This document shows, in pieces, positions 43,195 to 51,122 of a DNA stretch of 52,628 nt; positions within the stretch are counted from its first letter, which is position 1, and every line of letters starts with the position of its first letter. Below the pieces are notes generated by a model. It did no database searches, had not been told where the DNA came from, and saw nothing but the letters and a program-made list of their open reading frames with translations. The DNA is from Candidatus Omnitrophota bacterium (GTDB lineage Bacteria > Omnitrophota > Gorgyraeia > Gygaellales > Profunditerraquicolaceae), in assembly GCA_026387335.1 (NCBI GenBank), contig JAPLLX010000007.1, forward strand, positions 64,243 through 116,870, in the 5' to 3' direction. A program made the position numbers and the translations under genes.

Positions 43195-43257
43195 GGTCAT
43201 GACCTTTTAGCCCGAGATTATCCTTGCGGGCACCCAGACCCCCTATAAAAGGCCATG
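43195..43257 (+). promoter_or_regulatory. pabB leader that can sequester its ribosome site and start codon
   Basis: CATG-a-CCTTTTA (43198-43209) can pair with TAAAAGG-c-CATG (43246-43257), which contains the AAAGG ribosome site and the ATG at 43255. Inside is the hairpin GCCCG/CGGGC (43210-43214 with 43227-43231). The leader begins with the palindrome GGTCATGACC. It resembles a translational switch; no known riboswitch consensus is recognised. Confidence 0.55.
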
Positions 43258-44364
43258 AAGATATTAATCCAGTTTGAGAAAAAACCTCTCCTATTTCAGA
43301 AACCAAAATCAATAATATCCTGTTATCATCCCGCGAAATTTTACGCTTGTTTTAAAGAGTTGGAAAAGGCGCTAAAGCAAGGCTATTACCTAGCCGGTTT
43401 TTTCTCGTATGAAGCAGGGTATTGTTTTGAAGAAAAGCTGTTAGAGGCTAAACATTATGCTTTCCCGCTTATTTATATGGGTGTATATGATGAGCCTTTG
43501 CGCCAGAGCATAAAATCCAGCGCTTCCTTAGTCCAGCCTAACTTAGAGAACCTGCGCATAAATATTTCCCAAGCCGAATATTTTGATAGCATAGCCGCGA
43601 TCCGCGGATATATAGAAAAGGGCGATGTCTATCAGATTACTTACTGTATAAAATTATTGTTTCAATTTAAAGGCGCGCCTTTTGCGTTGTATAATACTCT
43701 TTTAAGAGAGCAACCAGTGCCGTATCCGGCCTATATTGAGACGGATGATTTTAAAATTCTTTCCTTGTCCCCGGAAATGTTCGTCAAGAAACTTTCTACT
43801 CATCTAGCTACTAAGCCCATGAAAGGGACCTGGCCGCGCGGGAGTAATTCTTTTCTGGACCTGATATCTCGTTTTCAGTTTCAGTATGACCAGAAGAACA
43901 GGGCGGAGAATGTGATGATCGCCGATCTCCTTAGAAATGACTTAGGACGGCTGGGATTAAATATCCGGGCTCCCAAACTTTTTGAAGTAGCCAGATATAA
44001 GAAACTTTTTCAGATGACTTCCACTGTGACCGGAAAAGTGGATAAAGATATAGCGTTGTATGATCTTTTTACTTCGCTTTTTCCATCAGGTTCGGTAACC
44101 GGCGCTCCGAAGATACGCGCGATGGGTGTAATCAGAGGGTTAGAAAAAGAAGAACGCAAGATTTATACCGGCGCTATCGGCTACATTGCTCCTAATAAAG
44201 ATTTGTTCTTTAATATTCCCATCCGCACGCTACTCTTAGAAAATTCCGGCGGAGAAATGGGGATAGGCGGTGGTATTGTCTGGGATTCTACGCCGCTTGG
44301 AGAATGGCAGGAAGGTTTACTCAAAGCGAAATTTCTTACCGATATCTCGCGAACAGCTCTCTGA
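43255..44364 (+). CDS. pabB: Aminodeoxychorismate synthase component I (PabB-like)
   Basis: A 369-residue chorismate-using enzyme. The catalytic domain has TKPMKGTWPRG with the conserved lysine of the PIKGT-type motif, AENVMIADLLRNDLGRLG, FPSGSVTGAPKIRAM, YTGAIGYI and GIGGGIVWDSTPLGEW. The pattern and short length fit PabB (folate, p-aminobenzoate) better than TrpE or MenF. The N-terminal domain is shorter than that of E. coli PabB (453 residues). No glutaminase (PabA) or lyase (PabC) gene lies nearby; ammonia-dependent use or a distant partner is inferred. Confidence 0.85.
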   Translation: MKILIQFEKKPLLFQKPKSIISCYHPAKFYACFKELEKALKQGYYLAGFFSYEAGYCFEEKLLEAKHYAFPLIYMGVYDEPLRQSIKSSASLVQPNLENLRINISQAEYFDSIAAIRGYIEKGDVYQITYCIKLLFQFKGAPFALYNTLLREQPVPYPAYIETDDFKILSLSPEMFVKKLSTHLATKPMKGTWPRGSNSFLDLISRFQFQYDQKNRAENVMIADLLRNDLGRLGLNIRAPKLFEVARYKKLFQMTSTVTGKVDKDIALYDLFTSLFPSGSVTGAPKIRAMGVIRGLEKEERKIYTGAIGYIAPNKDLFFNIPIRTLLLENSGGEMGIGGGIVWDSTPLGEWQEGLLKAKFLTDISRTAL

Positions 44365-44372
44365 ATAAGCTC

Positions 44373-44400
44373 TTGATATAATAGAATACCGAGATATAAT
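44373..44400 (+). promoter_or_regulatory. Leaderless-type promoter before the second TMTC-like gene
   Basis: TTGATA (44373-44378), 16 bases, TATAAT (44395-44400), then exactly 7 bases to ATG 44408. No ribosome site is present. Confidence 0.78.
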
Positions 44401-44407
44401 TGTTTTA

Positions 44408-46213
44408 ATGCAAAAAAAGACTGCCTTCGGAATAATAGCGTTGTTATTTTTAGGCACCCTAATCTATTCCAATACCTTTTTTAGCGCTTTTCACCTTGAC
44501 GATTTTCAATCCATTGTCTCTAATCCCGCCATAAGGAATCTCTGGAATTTAGGAAATATCTGGAACTATTGGCCGATGCGTTTCGTCACGTATCTGTCGC
44601 TGGCTATCAACTATCAGGTTAACCAGCTGGATGTCTTGGGTTACCATATTTTTAATCTCATTGTGCATCTAGGTTCGGCTCTTTCTGTCTGGTGGCTGGT
44701 ATATTTGACCGTCAGTATCCTGCCTGAAAATGAAAAGAAGATAAGAGAGAACGCTAACTTGATCGGTTTTTTTGCCGGGCTTATTTTTGTAGCGCATCCC
44801 ATTCAGACTCAGGGCGTAACTTATATTGTCCAAAGAGCGGTTTCTTTAGCCGCTCTTTTTTATCTTTTATCTTTGGGTTGTTATATTAAATCCAGGGTTT
44901 TGCCGGAATCCCGTCTGGCCAAAGTTTATTATTGGTTATCTATAGTAGCGGCGATTATGGCCATGTTTTCAAAAGAGATGGCGATCACTCTACCCTTTAT
45001 GGTCCTGTTCTATGAAATATTCTTTTTGCAAGAAAAAAAGAGTTTTTCCTGGAGGAAATTCCTGCCGTTTTTTTCTACGCTTTTAATAATTCCCCTGGTC
45101 ATGTGGCTGACCCATTCAGTAGATTTCCTGAAGATGCAGCGGGTCAAAGAAACAGTGACCAATATATCATCTTTACAGTATTTACTCAGCGAACCCCGGG
45201 TTTTAATCACTTATATCCGGCTTCTTTTTATTCCCTTTAATCAGAATTTTGATTATGATTATCCAGTCGCCCAACATTTAATGCAAGGTTCTGTTTTAGT
45301 AAGCCTGTTTATTTTAATTTTGATATTAGTCGCGGCTCTGCGCCTGCGTTTTCGCTATCGTTTGCTCTCATTCGGCATATTCTGGTTTTTTATTACACTT
45401 TTGCCCGAATCAAGTTTTGTTCCGATTAAAGACGTGATTTTTGAACACCGGCTTTATTTACCGCTGGCTGGCTACAGTTTATTTATCGCCGGAGGAATAT
45501 TTTATTTATGGCAAAATAAAAATATCCGCTTGATTGTTTTAGTCCTTTCTATATTAGTAGCGCTTTACGCGCTTAAGGCTTACTTTAGAAACAATGTCTG
45601 GAAGGATGAGCTCTCGTTATGGACCGATGTGGTGCTTAAGTCTCCTCAAAAAGACAGGGGATATAATTATCGCGGGTTTGCCTATCAGGCAAACGGGGAT
45701 ATAGAGCAGGCCTTGGCTGATTTTAACCAAGCCCTTAAATTTAATCCTAAAAGCCCGGAGGCCTATAATAACCGGGGAAATGTTTATCATGCCCAGAAAC
45801 AGCCAGCCCAGGCTCTCGCCGACTACAGTCAGGCAATTGCCATTGACCCTGATGACGGCGATTATTATTATAACCGGGGCAATGCCTATCAGGCCAAAGG
45901 AGACTTGGATAGGGCCATCGCCGATTTTAGCAAAGCCATAGAGAAGAAGGTTAAATATGATATGGTCTATTTTAACCGCGGGACTGCCTGGAAAGATAAA
46001 GGTGATTATAACCGGGCTATTGATGATTATAGTAAAGCCATAGAGATCAACCCGCGTAATTTTGGCGCCTATAACAATCGCGCCGTAGCCTATTTTTTTA
46101 CGCAGCAATATGCCAAGAGCTGGGAAGATGTGGATAAGCTAAGAGGATGGGGAACAGATGTGCATCCTGATTTTATTAAGATGCTGAAAGAAGCCACCGG
46201 TAGGCAAAGTTAG
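44408..46213 (+). CDS. TMTC-like membrane protein with C-terminal TPRs (second copy)
   Basis: A 601-residue protein: about ten hydrophobic segments in residues 1-400, with an acidic pair early (FHLDDFQSIVSN), then about five tetratricopeptide repeats (AYNNRGNVYHAQKQ, YYNRGNAYQAKGD, VYFNRGTAWKDKGD and similar). The layout matches the minus-strand gene at 24443 and TMTC/GT-C-type glycosyltransferases, so sugar transfer on the outer face of the inner membrane is the best guess. The start is predicted to be leaderless. Confidence 0.8.
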   Translation: MQKKTAFGIIALLFLGTLIYSNTFFSAFHLDDFQSIVSNPAIRNLWNLGNIWNYWPMRFVTYLSLAINYQVNQLDVLGYHIFNLIVHLGSALSVWWLVYLTVSILPENEKKIRENANLIGFFAGLIFVAHPIQTQGVTYIVQRAVSLAALFYLLSLGCYIKSRVLPESRLAKVYYWLSIVAAIMAMFSKEMAITLPFMVLFYEIFFLQEKKSFSWRKFLPFFSTLLIIPLVMWLTHSVDFLKMQRVKETVTNISSLQYLLSEPRVLITYIRLLFIPFNQNFDYDYPVAQHLMQGSVLVSLFILILILVAALRLRFRYRLLSFGIFWFFITLLPESSFVPIKDVIFEHRLYLPLAGYSLFIAGGIFYLWQNKNIRLIVLVLSILVALYALKAYFRNNVWKDELSLWTDVVLKSPQKDRGYNYRGFAYQANGDIEQALADFNQALKFNPKSPEAYNNRGNVYHAQKQPAQALADYSQAIAIDPDDGDYYYNRGNAYQAKGDLDRAIADFSKAIEKKVKYDMVYFNRGTAWKDKGDYNRAIDDYSKAIEINPRNFGAYNNRAVAYFFTQQYAKSWEDVDKLRGWGTDVHPDFIKMLKEATGRQS

Positions 46214-46238
46214 TTAAAGAGGGCATTGTATTTGCCTG

Positions 46239-46266
46239 TTGACAAAGACGTAAGAGGTGGTATAAT
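46239..46266 (+). promoter_or_regulatory. Promoter of the zinc-finger ORF/DEAD-box helicase operon
   Basis: TTGACA (46239-46244), 16 bases, TATAAT (46261-46266), a near-consensus sigma70 promoter. The leader with two hairpins begins right after it. Confidence 0.82.
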
Positions 46267-46279
46267 AAAATTGTTCCAA

Positions 46280-46336
46280 AAGATTAGAAAATCTTAAGCC
46301 GTAGAGGGAAGACTACTAACCTTTACGGTTTTTTTG
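46280..46336 (+). terminator. Leader hairpin and attenuator-like terminator
   Basis: A small hairpin AAGATT/AATCTT (46280-46285 with 46290-46295) is followed by CCGTAGAGG (46299-46307) pairing with CCTTTACGG (46320-46328; one G-U pair) and eight T residues. It stands only about 30 bases after the predicted transcription start, upstream of the helicase genes, so it can act as an attenuator. Confidence 0.68.
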
Positions 46337-46355
46337 TTAAAAAAAAGGGGGGGCT

Positions 46356-46502
46356 ATCAAGAAGATAAAGAGTTCATTAAAAGGTAGGAAATGTAAATAT
46401 CCCCATTGCGGGCATATCTTAAGCATCTATAACCACGAAGATTACTGCCATGTCCATCTTGCCCAGTTCCCCTTGGATTATAAGCCCAAGGTCCACAAAT
46501 AA
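46356..46502 (+). CDS. 48-residue zinc-finger protein, probable ATC start
   Basis: A small open frame coded from ATC 46356: MKKIKSSLKGRKCKYPHCG opens it, then HILSIYNHEDYCHVHL. The ligand set C13-x4-C18-x12-C31-x2-H34 is a zinc-finger pattern. No ATG, GTG or TTG occurs in frame after the stop at 46338. A purine-rich run of six A and seven G residues (46341-46353) lies just upstream and could act as a Shine-Dalgarno. The stop is 2 bases before the helicase ATG, so the pair is likely coupled. Possible roles are RNA binding or helping the helicase; these are inferred. Confidence 0.65.
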   Translation: MKKIKSSLKGRKCKYPHCGHILSIYNHEDYCHVHLAQFPLDYKPKVHK

Positions 46503-46504
46503 AA

Positions 46505-47770
46505 ATGCCGCATAGGTCAGATACCGCAAATACTTTTCCCCAGGAAGATAAGAAAACAGCTCAAGATTTCTACGGCCTAAGCATAGCGCCGAAGATCCTG
46601 GATATTCTTGAACGCATAAAATTTAAAGTTCCTACACCCATTCAGCTTAAAGCTATTCCCTTGGCAATCCAGGGTAAAGATATTATTGGTATTGCCCAGA
46701 CCGGGACCGGCAAGACGCATGCGTTCGCTATCCCTATGGTCCAGCAACTCGCGCAAAAAAAAGGTACGGGCCTGATTTTAGCGCCGACCCGGGAGCTGGC
46801 CATTCAGATCGACGAAGCCTTTCAGGACTTGACCCGCGCTTTCGGGATGAAGACAGCCTGCCTTATCGGAGGCGCTTCCATGAATGACCAGGTGCAGGCG
46901 TTGCGCAAGTCCCCCCGGGTAATCATCGCTACTCCGGGCAGGCTTATTGACCATATGGGCAAGTGGAATGTCATACCGGATGAGGTAGTAATGCTTGTTT
47001 TGGATGAAGCTGACCGTATGCTGGATATGGGTTTTGCTCCGCAGATTGATAAGATCTTGCGCTTTCTGCCTAAGGATAGGCAAACTATGCTTTTTTCAGC
47101 TACTATTCCCAAAGAGATCATGGATATAGTTTCTAAATATATGAAGTTGCCTTTGAGCGTTGAGATTGCTCCTTCCGGGACCACCGCTGAACGCGTTACT
47201 CAGGAGATGTATATTGTCAAAAAAGAATCTAAGCCCCAATTGCTGAATAAAGTTCTTTCGCAATATCACGGGACTATTTTGTTATTTTCCCGGACCAAGC
47301 ATAACGCGCGTAAAATCACCCGCTCAATAAGGGATGCCGGATACAGCTGCGCTGAAATCCATTCCAACCGTTCTTTAGCTCAGCGCCGCGAAGCGCTTGA
47401 CGGTTTTAAGTCAGGCAGATATAGGGTGCTTGTCGCTACCGACATTGCTGCTAGGGGCATCGATGTAACCGGAATTGAGTTGGTAATTAATTATGATTTA
47501 CCGGAAGACGCGCAAAATTATGTCCACCGAATCGGGCGCACAGCCAGGGCAGGGCATAAGGGCCATGCGATTTCTTTTGCCACGCCGGATCAGGCGCGGG
47601 ATGTGCGCGATATTGAAAAGCTTATCCGTATCACCTTACCTATATCTAAGCATCCGGGAATATCCCTGGAGCAATTCCTCCACACTTCCAGCTCTCCCTC
47701 AGAGAGTAGGCACAAACCCAATCGTTATCAAAATCAAAAGCCAAGACATAACAAATACCGTAGGTTTTAA
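46505..47770 (+). CDS. DEAD-box ATP-dependent RNA helicase
   Basis: A 421-residue helicase core of the RhlE/CsdA type. Motifs in order: Q motif FKVPTPIQ, motif I AQTGTGKT, Ia APTRELA, II VLDEADRMLD, III SAT, IV-like ILLFSRTKHN, V ATDIAARGID and VI HRIGRTARAG. The tail after residue 385 is basic and polar (KPNRYQNQKPRHNKYRRF), suited to RNA contact. It probably unwinds structured mRNA or rRNA, often a cold-response task. It has no own ribosome site and starts 2 bases after the small zinc-finger ORF, behind an attenuator-like leader. Confidence 0.94.
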   Translation: MPHRSDTANTFPQEDKKTAQDFYGLSIAPKILDILERIKFKVPTPIQLKAIPLAIQGKDIIGIAQTGTGKTHAFAIPMVQQLAQKKGTGLILAPTRELAIQIDEAFQDLTRAFGMKTACLIGGASMNDQVQALRKSPRVIIATPGRLIDHMGKWNVIPDEVVMLVLDEADRMLDMGFAPQIDKILRFLPKDRQTMLFSATIPKEIMDIVSKYMKLPLSVEIAPSGTTAERVTQEMYIVKKESKPQLLNKVLSQYHGTILLFSRTKHNARKITRSIRDAGYSCAEIHSNRSLAQRREALDGFKSGRYRVLVATDIAARGIDVTGIELVINYDLPEDAQNYVHRIGRTARAGHKGHAISFATPDQARDVRDIEKLIRITLPISKHPGISLEQFLHTSSSPSESRHKPNRYQNQKPRHNKYRRF

Positions 47771-47783
47771 TTCCAAAATATCC

Positions 47784-47812
47784 TTGCTATAATTTATTAT
47801 AGCGGATATAAT
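47784..47812 (+). promoter_or_regulatory. P-type ATPase promoter with an 18-bp palindrome in its spacer
   Basis: TTGCTA (47784-47789), 17 bases, TATAAT (47807-47812), then 7 bases to ATG 47820. The perfect inverted repeat GCTATAATTTATTATAGC (47786-47803) overlaps the -35 and fills the spacer, an operator-like position. It has no T-tract, so it is not a terminator of the helicase gene. Confidence 0.65.
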
Positions 47813-47819
47813 TGCCGTT

Positions 47820-50387
47820 ATGGACAAAAATACGGATACCGGGTTTGACCTAAAGAATATCGGTGGCTTATCGGATAGCAGCGCCCTTTTAAGAATTAAA
47901 AAAGAAGGGTATAACGAGCTTCCCTCCCAAAAGAATAAAAATATCTTCCTTATATTTTTTGAAGTTGTGCGCGAACCGATGCTCCTTCTTTTAATCGGAA
48001 GCGGGCTGGTTTACCTGTTTTTAGGCGAGCCAAGAGACGCGCTTATGCTCCTTACTTTTGTTTTAGTGGTGGTAGGGATTACTTTTTATCAGGAGCGCAA
48101 GACCGAGCGCGCGCTTGAGGCCTTGCGCAATCTTTCCAGCCCCCGGGCCCTGGTTATCCGCGATGGTCAGCAGAAGAGGGTTGCCGGCCGCGAGGTTGTC
48201 CGGGAAGATATAATTATTTTAAGAGAGGGAGACCGTGTCCCGGCGGATGCGGTAGTCTTGTCCTGCTCAAATTTATCCGTGGATGAATCTCTTCTTACGG
48301 GTGAAAGTATGTCGGTACGTAAGGCTGAGTGGGACGAAAAAGAAACAACTAAACGCCCCGGAGGAGATGACCTGCCTTTTGTTTATTCCGGAACAATGGT
48401 GGTAGCCGGCCGAGGTGTTGCGAAGGTGACCGCGATAGGTATCAATACTGAAATTGGTAAAATCGGCAAGTCCCTTCAGGGGATCCGGGAAGAAGATACC
48501 CTGCTCCAAAAAGAAACCGCTAAGATTGTCCGGGATTTTTCCATCACCGGTATAATCCTTTGTTCTCTAGTTGTTTTGATTTACGGTTTTACCCGCAACA
48601 ACTGGCCGCACGGAGTCCTTTACGGATTGACTTTGGGTATGGCAATACTGCCGGAAGAATTTCCGGTAGTTTTGATTATTTTTCTTACCTTAGGCGCCTG
48701 GCGCATCTCCAGAAAACAGGTCCTTACTCGCCGGGCGCATGCCATAGAAACTCTGGGCGCTTCAACTGTCTTGTGCACGGATAAGACCGGCACGCTTACC
48801 TTAAATAAGATGAAACTTGCCCTGCTTTGCGTAAAAGGCGATTATTTTGAGGTGGATACGCATAGCTTGAAAACTTTACCGGAAACAGTCCACGATCTGA
48901 TTGAGTATGGGATTTTAGCCAGCCAGAAGGACCCGTTTGATCCGATTGAAAGAGAAGTAAAGGAAGTAGGAGAATTTTATTTATTGAATTCCGAGCATAT
49001 CCATAAAAATTGGAAATTAATCCGTGAGTATACTCTCTCCAAAAAATTGCTCGCTCTATCCCATGTCTGGGAGTCGCCGGATAAACAGAATTATATTATA
49101 GCTGCCAAGGGTTCTCCTGAAGCCATTGCCGATCTTTGCCATCTTAGTTTCGAAAAACATAAGGAACTGATGCTTTGTATCGAAGAAATGGCAAGTAGGG
49201 GTTTACGTGTTTTGGGAGTGGCGAAAGCTTCTTTTAAAAAACGGGAATTACCGGATGTCCAGCATGATTTCGCTTTTGAGTTCATAGGGCTACTCGGTTT
49301 TATCGATCCTGTGCGTGCAACTGTTCCCGAAGCGATTAAAGAGGCGCATGGGGCAGGTATTAAAGTAATTATGATTACCGGAGATTATCCGGGGACAGCC
49401 GTTCATATTGCCAAGCAAATCGGATTAAAAAATCCTGATCAGTACATAACCGGTTTGGAATTAGAGAAGATGGACCATTTGCAGTTGAGAGAGAAGATAA
49501 AAGAGATAAATATTTTTGCCAGAGTGGTTCCCGAGCAGAAACTGGCGATTGTAAATGCCTTGAAAGCAAATGGCGGAGTGGTGGCCATGACCGGTGACGG
49601 AGTAAATGACGCCGCGGCCCTAAAATCGGCGAATATCGGCATTGCTATGGGCGAGCGCGGAACAGATGTAGCCCGCGAGGCTTCGGATCTGGTTTTACTC
49701 AATGACGATTTTTCATCGATAGTAGCTGCGGTGCGCATGGGTAGAAGAATATTCGATAATTTAAAGAAGGCAGTCGCTTATATTTTCGCCGTGCATGTGC
49801 CTATCGCCGGGATGTCTTTATTACCTATATTATTCCAGTTGCCCATCGTATTGTTGCCGGCGCATATAGCTTTTCTGGAGTTAATCATTGATCCGGCTTG
49901 TTCCACTGTTTTTGAGTCTTGCCCGGAAGAAAAAGGTATAATGAAAAAACCTCCCCGTAGTTTAGGCACAGCATTATTTAACAGGAGGGCTTTTATTTTT
50001 AGCCTTTTACAGGGTTTAAGTATTTTGGCGGTTGTTTTTACGGTTTATGTTTTTGCGTTATACCTGCATAAAGGAGAGCTGGAAGCGCGCACCTTGGCGT
50101 TTGCCACTTTAGTTTTCGCGAATATCATTCTTATTATAACCAACCTCTCCTGGTCTCAAGGGTTCATCAAAATAATCCGCTCAGGTAACCGGGCTCTTTG
50201 GTGGGTGGTAGGCGCGGCATTAATAGCGCTTGCCGGAGTGCTTTATATACCATTTTTACGTAACCTTTTCCATTTTGCTTATTTAACTACCAATGATTTG
50301 GCGATTACTTTTTTTAGCGGAGTTATCAGTATAGTCTGGTTTGAGGTCTTGAAGGTGTTCAGTAAGAAACCGGAAAGAGAAATTTAG
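47820..50387 (+). CDS. Cation-transporting P-type ATPase (P2-like)
   Basis: An 855-residue P-type ATPase. TGES (actuator domain) is in LLTGESMSVRK; phosphorylation Asp321 is in LCTDKTGTLT; the hinge is MTGDGVNDAAALKSANIGIA. In the M4 helix the ion-site motif is LPEEFPVVL rather than PEGLP of calcium pumps, and M6 has ELIIDPACSTVFE. The overall order and the ten-helix layout fit P2-type (calcium-like) pumps, but the ion is not certain. The start is predicted leaderless. No accessory subunit gene is adjacent. Confidence 0.92.
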   Translation: MDKNTDTGFDLKNIGGLSDSSALLRIKKEGYNELPSQKNKNIFLIFFEVVREPMLLLLIGSGLVYLFLGEPRDALMLLTFVLVVVGITFYQERKTERALEALRNLSSPRALVIRDGQQKRVAGREVVREDIIILREGDRVPADAVVLSCSNLSVDESLLTGESMSVRKAEWDEKETTKRPGGDDLPFVYSGTMVVAGRGVAKVTAIGINTEIGKIGKSLQGIREEDTLLQKETAKIVRDFSITGIILCSLVVLIYGFTRNNWPHGVLYGLTLGMAILPEEFPVVLIIFLTLGAWRISRKQVLTRRAHAIETLGASTVLCTDKTGTLTLNKMKLALLCVKGDYFEVDTHSLKTLPETVHDLIEYGILASQKDPFDPIEREVKEVGEFYLLNSEHIHKNWKLIREYTLSKKLLALSHVWESPDKQNYIIAAKGSPEAIADLCHLSFEKHKELMLCIEEMASRGLRVLGVAKASFKKRELPDVQHDFAFEFIGLLGFIDPVRATVPEAIKEAHGAGIKVIMITGDYPGTAVHIAKQIGLKNPDQYITGLELEKMDHLQLREKIKEINIFARVVPEQKLAIVNALKANGGVVAMTGDGVNDAAALKSANIGIAMGERGTDVAREASDLVLLNDDFSSIVAAVRMGRRIFDNLKKAVAYIFAVHVPIAGMSLLPILFQLPIVLLPAHIAFLELIIDPACSTVFESCPEEKGIMKKPPRSLGTALFNRRAFIFSLLQGLSILAVVFTVYVFALYLHKGELEARTLAFATLVFANIILIITNLSWSQGFIKIIRSGNRALWWVVGAALIALAGVLYIPFLRNLFHFAYLTTNDLAITFFSGVISIVWFEVLKVFSKKPEREI

Positions 50388-50428
50388 ATTTTTTATAGAT
50401 CTTAAATAAAACTTTAAAATTATAAAAA

Positions 50429-50440
50429 TATTGGTATAAT
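50429..50440 (+). promoter_or_regulatory. Extended -10 promoter of the phosphate transport pair
   Basis: TGG-TATAAT (TATAAT at 50435-50440) has an extended -10 form; the -35 region is poor. AAGGAG follows before ATG 50491, so this gene has an ordinary leader. Confidence 0.5.
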
Positions 50441-50490
50441 ATACCCATTCACGCCAATTAATAAATCAACTGGAAATAAAGGAGATAGCT

Positions 50491-51117
50491 ATGTTTTTTA
50501 ATCTTATACCTAAAGAGTTTGACTTTTTTGATTTGTTTGAAAAGCAGGTTGATTACGCGGTCAAGGCGGCAGTTTATTTCAAAGAGTTGACGCTAAAGGG
50601 CAGCGTAGACGAAGAGGCAATCGCCAAAATTGGGGACATCGAACACCAGGGCGATGAAGCTACTCATGATATAATTAACCAGTTAAATAAGACCTTTATT
50701 ACCCCTTTTGACCGCGAGGATATCCACGCTTTGGCTAAAGAGCTGGATGATATTATTGATATGATTAATACAATCGTCAGCCGGTTAAGGGTTTATAAGA
50801 TAACACGCATTGATAAAAACCTTATTGAATTCGCCTCGGTAATTGAAGAGTCGGTCAGGGCTGTGGCTTGCACGGTAAAATGGATGCATAATATGAAAAA
50901 TTCCAAGTCTATCTCGGAGTCCTGCGTGGAGATTAACCGCCTGGAAAATGTCGGCGACTCGATGAGGGATAAAATGCTCGCCGAACTTTTTGAAAATGAA
51001 AAAGACCCGATTGCGATAATTAAGTGGAAAGAAATATACCAGGATGCTGAAACGGTCCTTGATATTTGTGAAGACGTTGCTCATGTGGTAAGTTCTATAA
51101 TGGTGAAGCAGGCTTAA
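50491..51117 (+). CDS. DUF47 (PhoU-like) Pit accessory protein
   Basis: A 208-residue all-helical cytosolic protein of the DUF47 family, related to PhoU. The recognisable stretches are IGDIEHQGDEATHDIINQLN and PFDREDIHALAKELDDIIDM. Members bind metal and usually sit directly before a Pit phosphate transporter, as here (5 bases upstream of it). It probably controls the transporter. Ribosome site and start are clear. Confidence 0.93.
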   Translation: MFFNLIPKEFDFFDLFEKQVDYAVKAAVYFKELTLKGSVDEEAIAKIGDIEHQGDEATHDIINQLNKTFITPFDREDIHALAKELDDIIDMINTIVSRLRVYKITRIDKNLIEFASVIEESVRAVACTVKWMHNMKNSKSISESCVEINRLENVGDSMRDKMLAELFENEKDPIAIIKWKEIYQDAETVLDICEDVAHVVSSIMVKQA

Positions 51118-51122
51118 AATAT

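Noticed and set aside
42734-43254. CRISPR array or IS element in the gene-free gap
   Set aside because: No regularly spaced direct repeats, no transposase frame and no target duplication; only inverted repeats are present.
45617-46108. 163-residue open frame on the minus strand within the TPR region
   Set aside because: Its repeats mirror the TPR codons of the sense strand, which is how such shadows arise.
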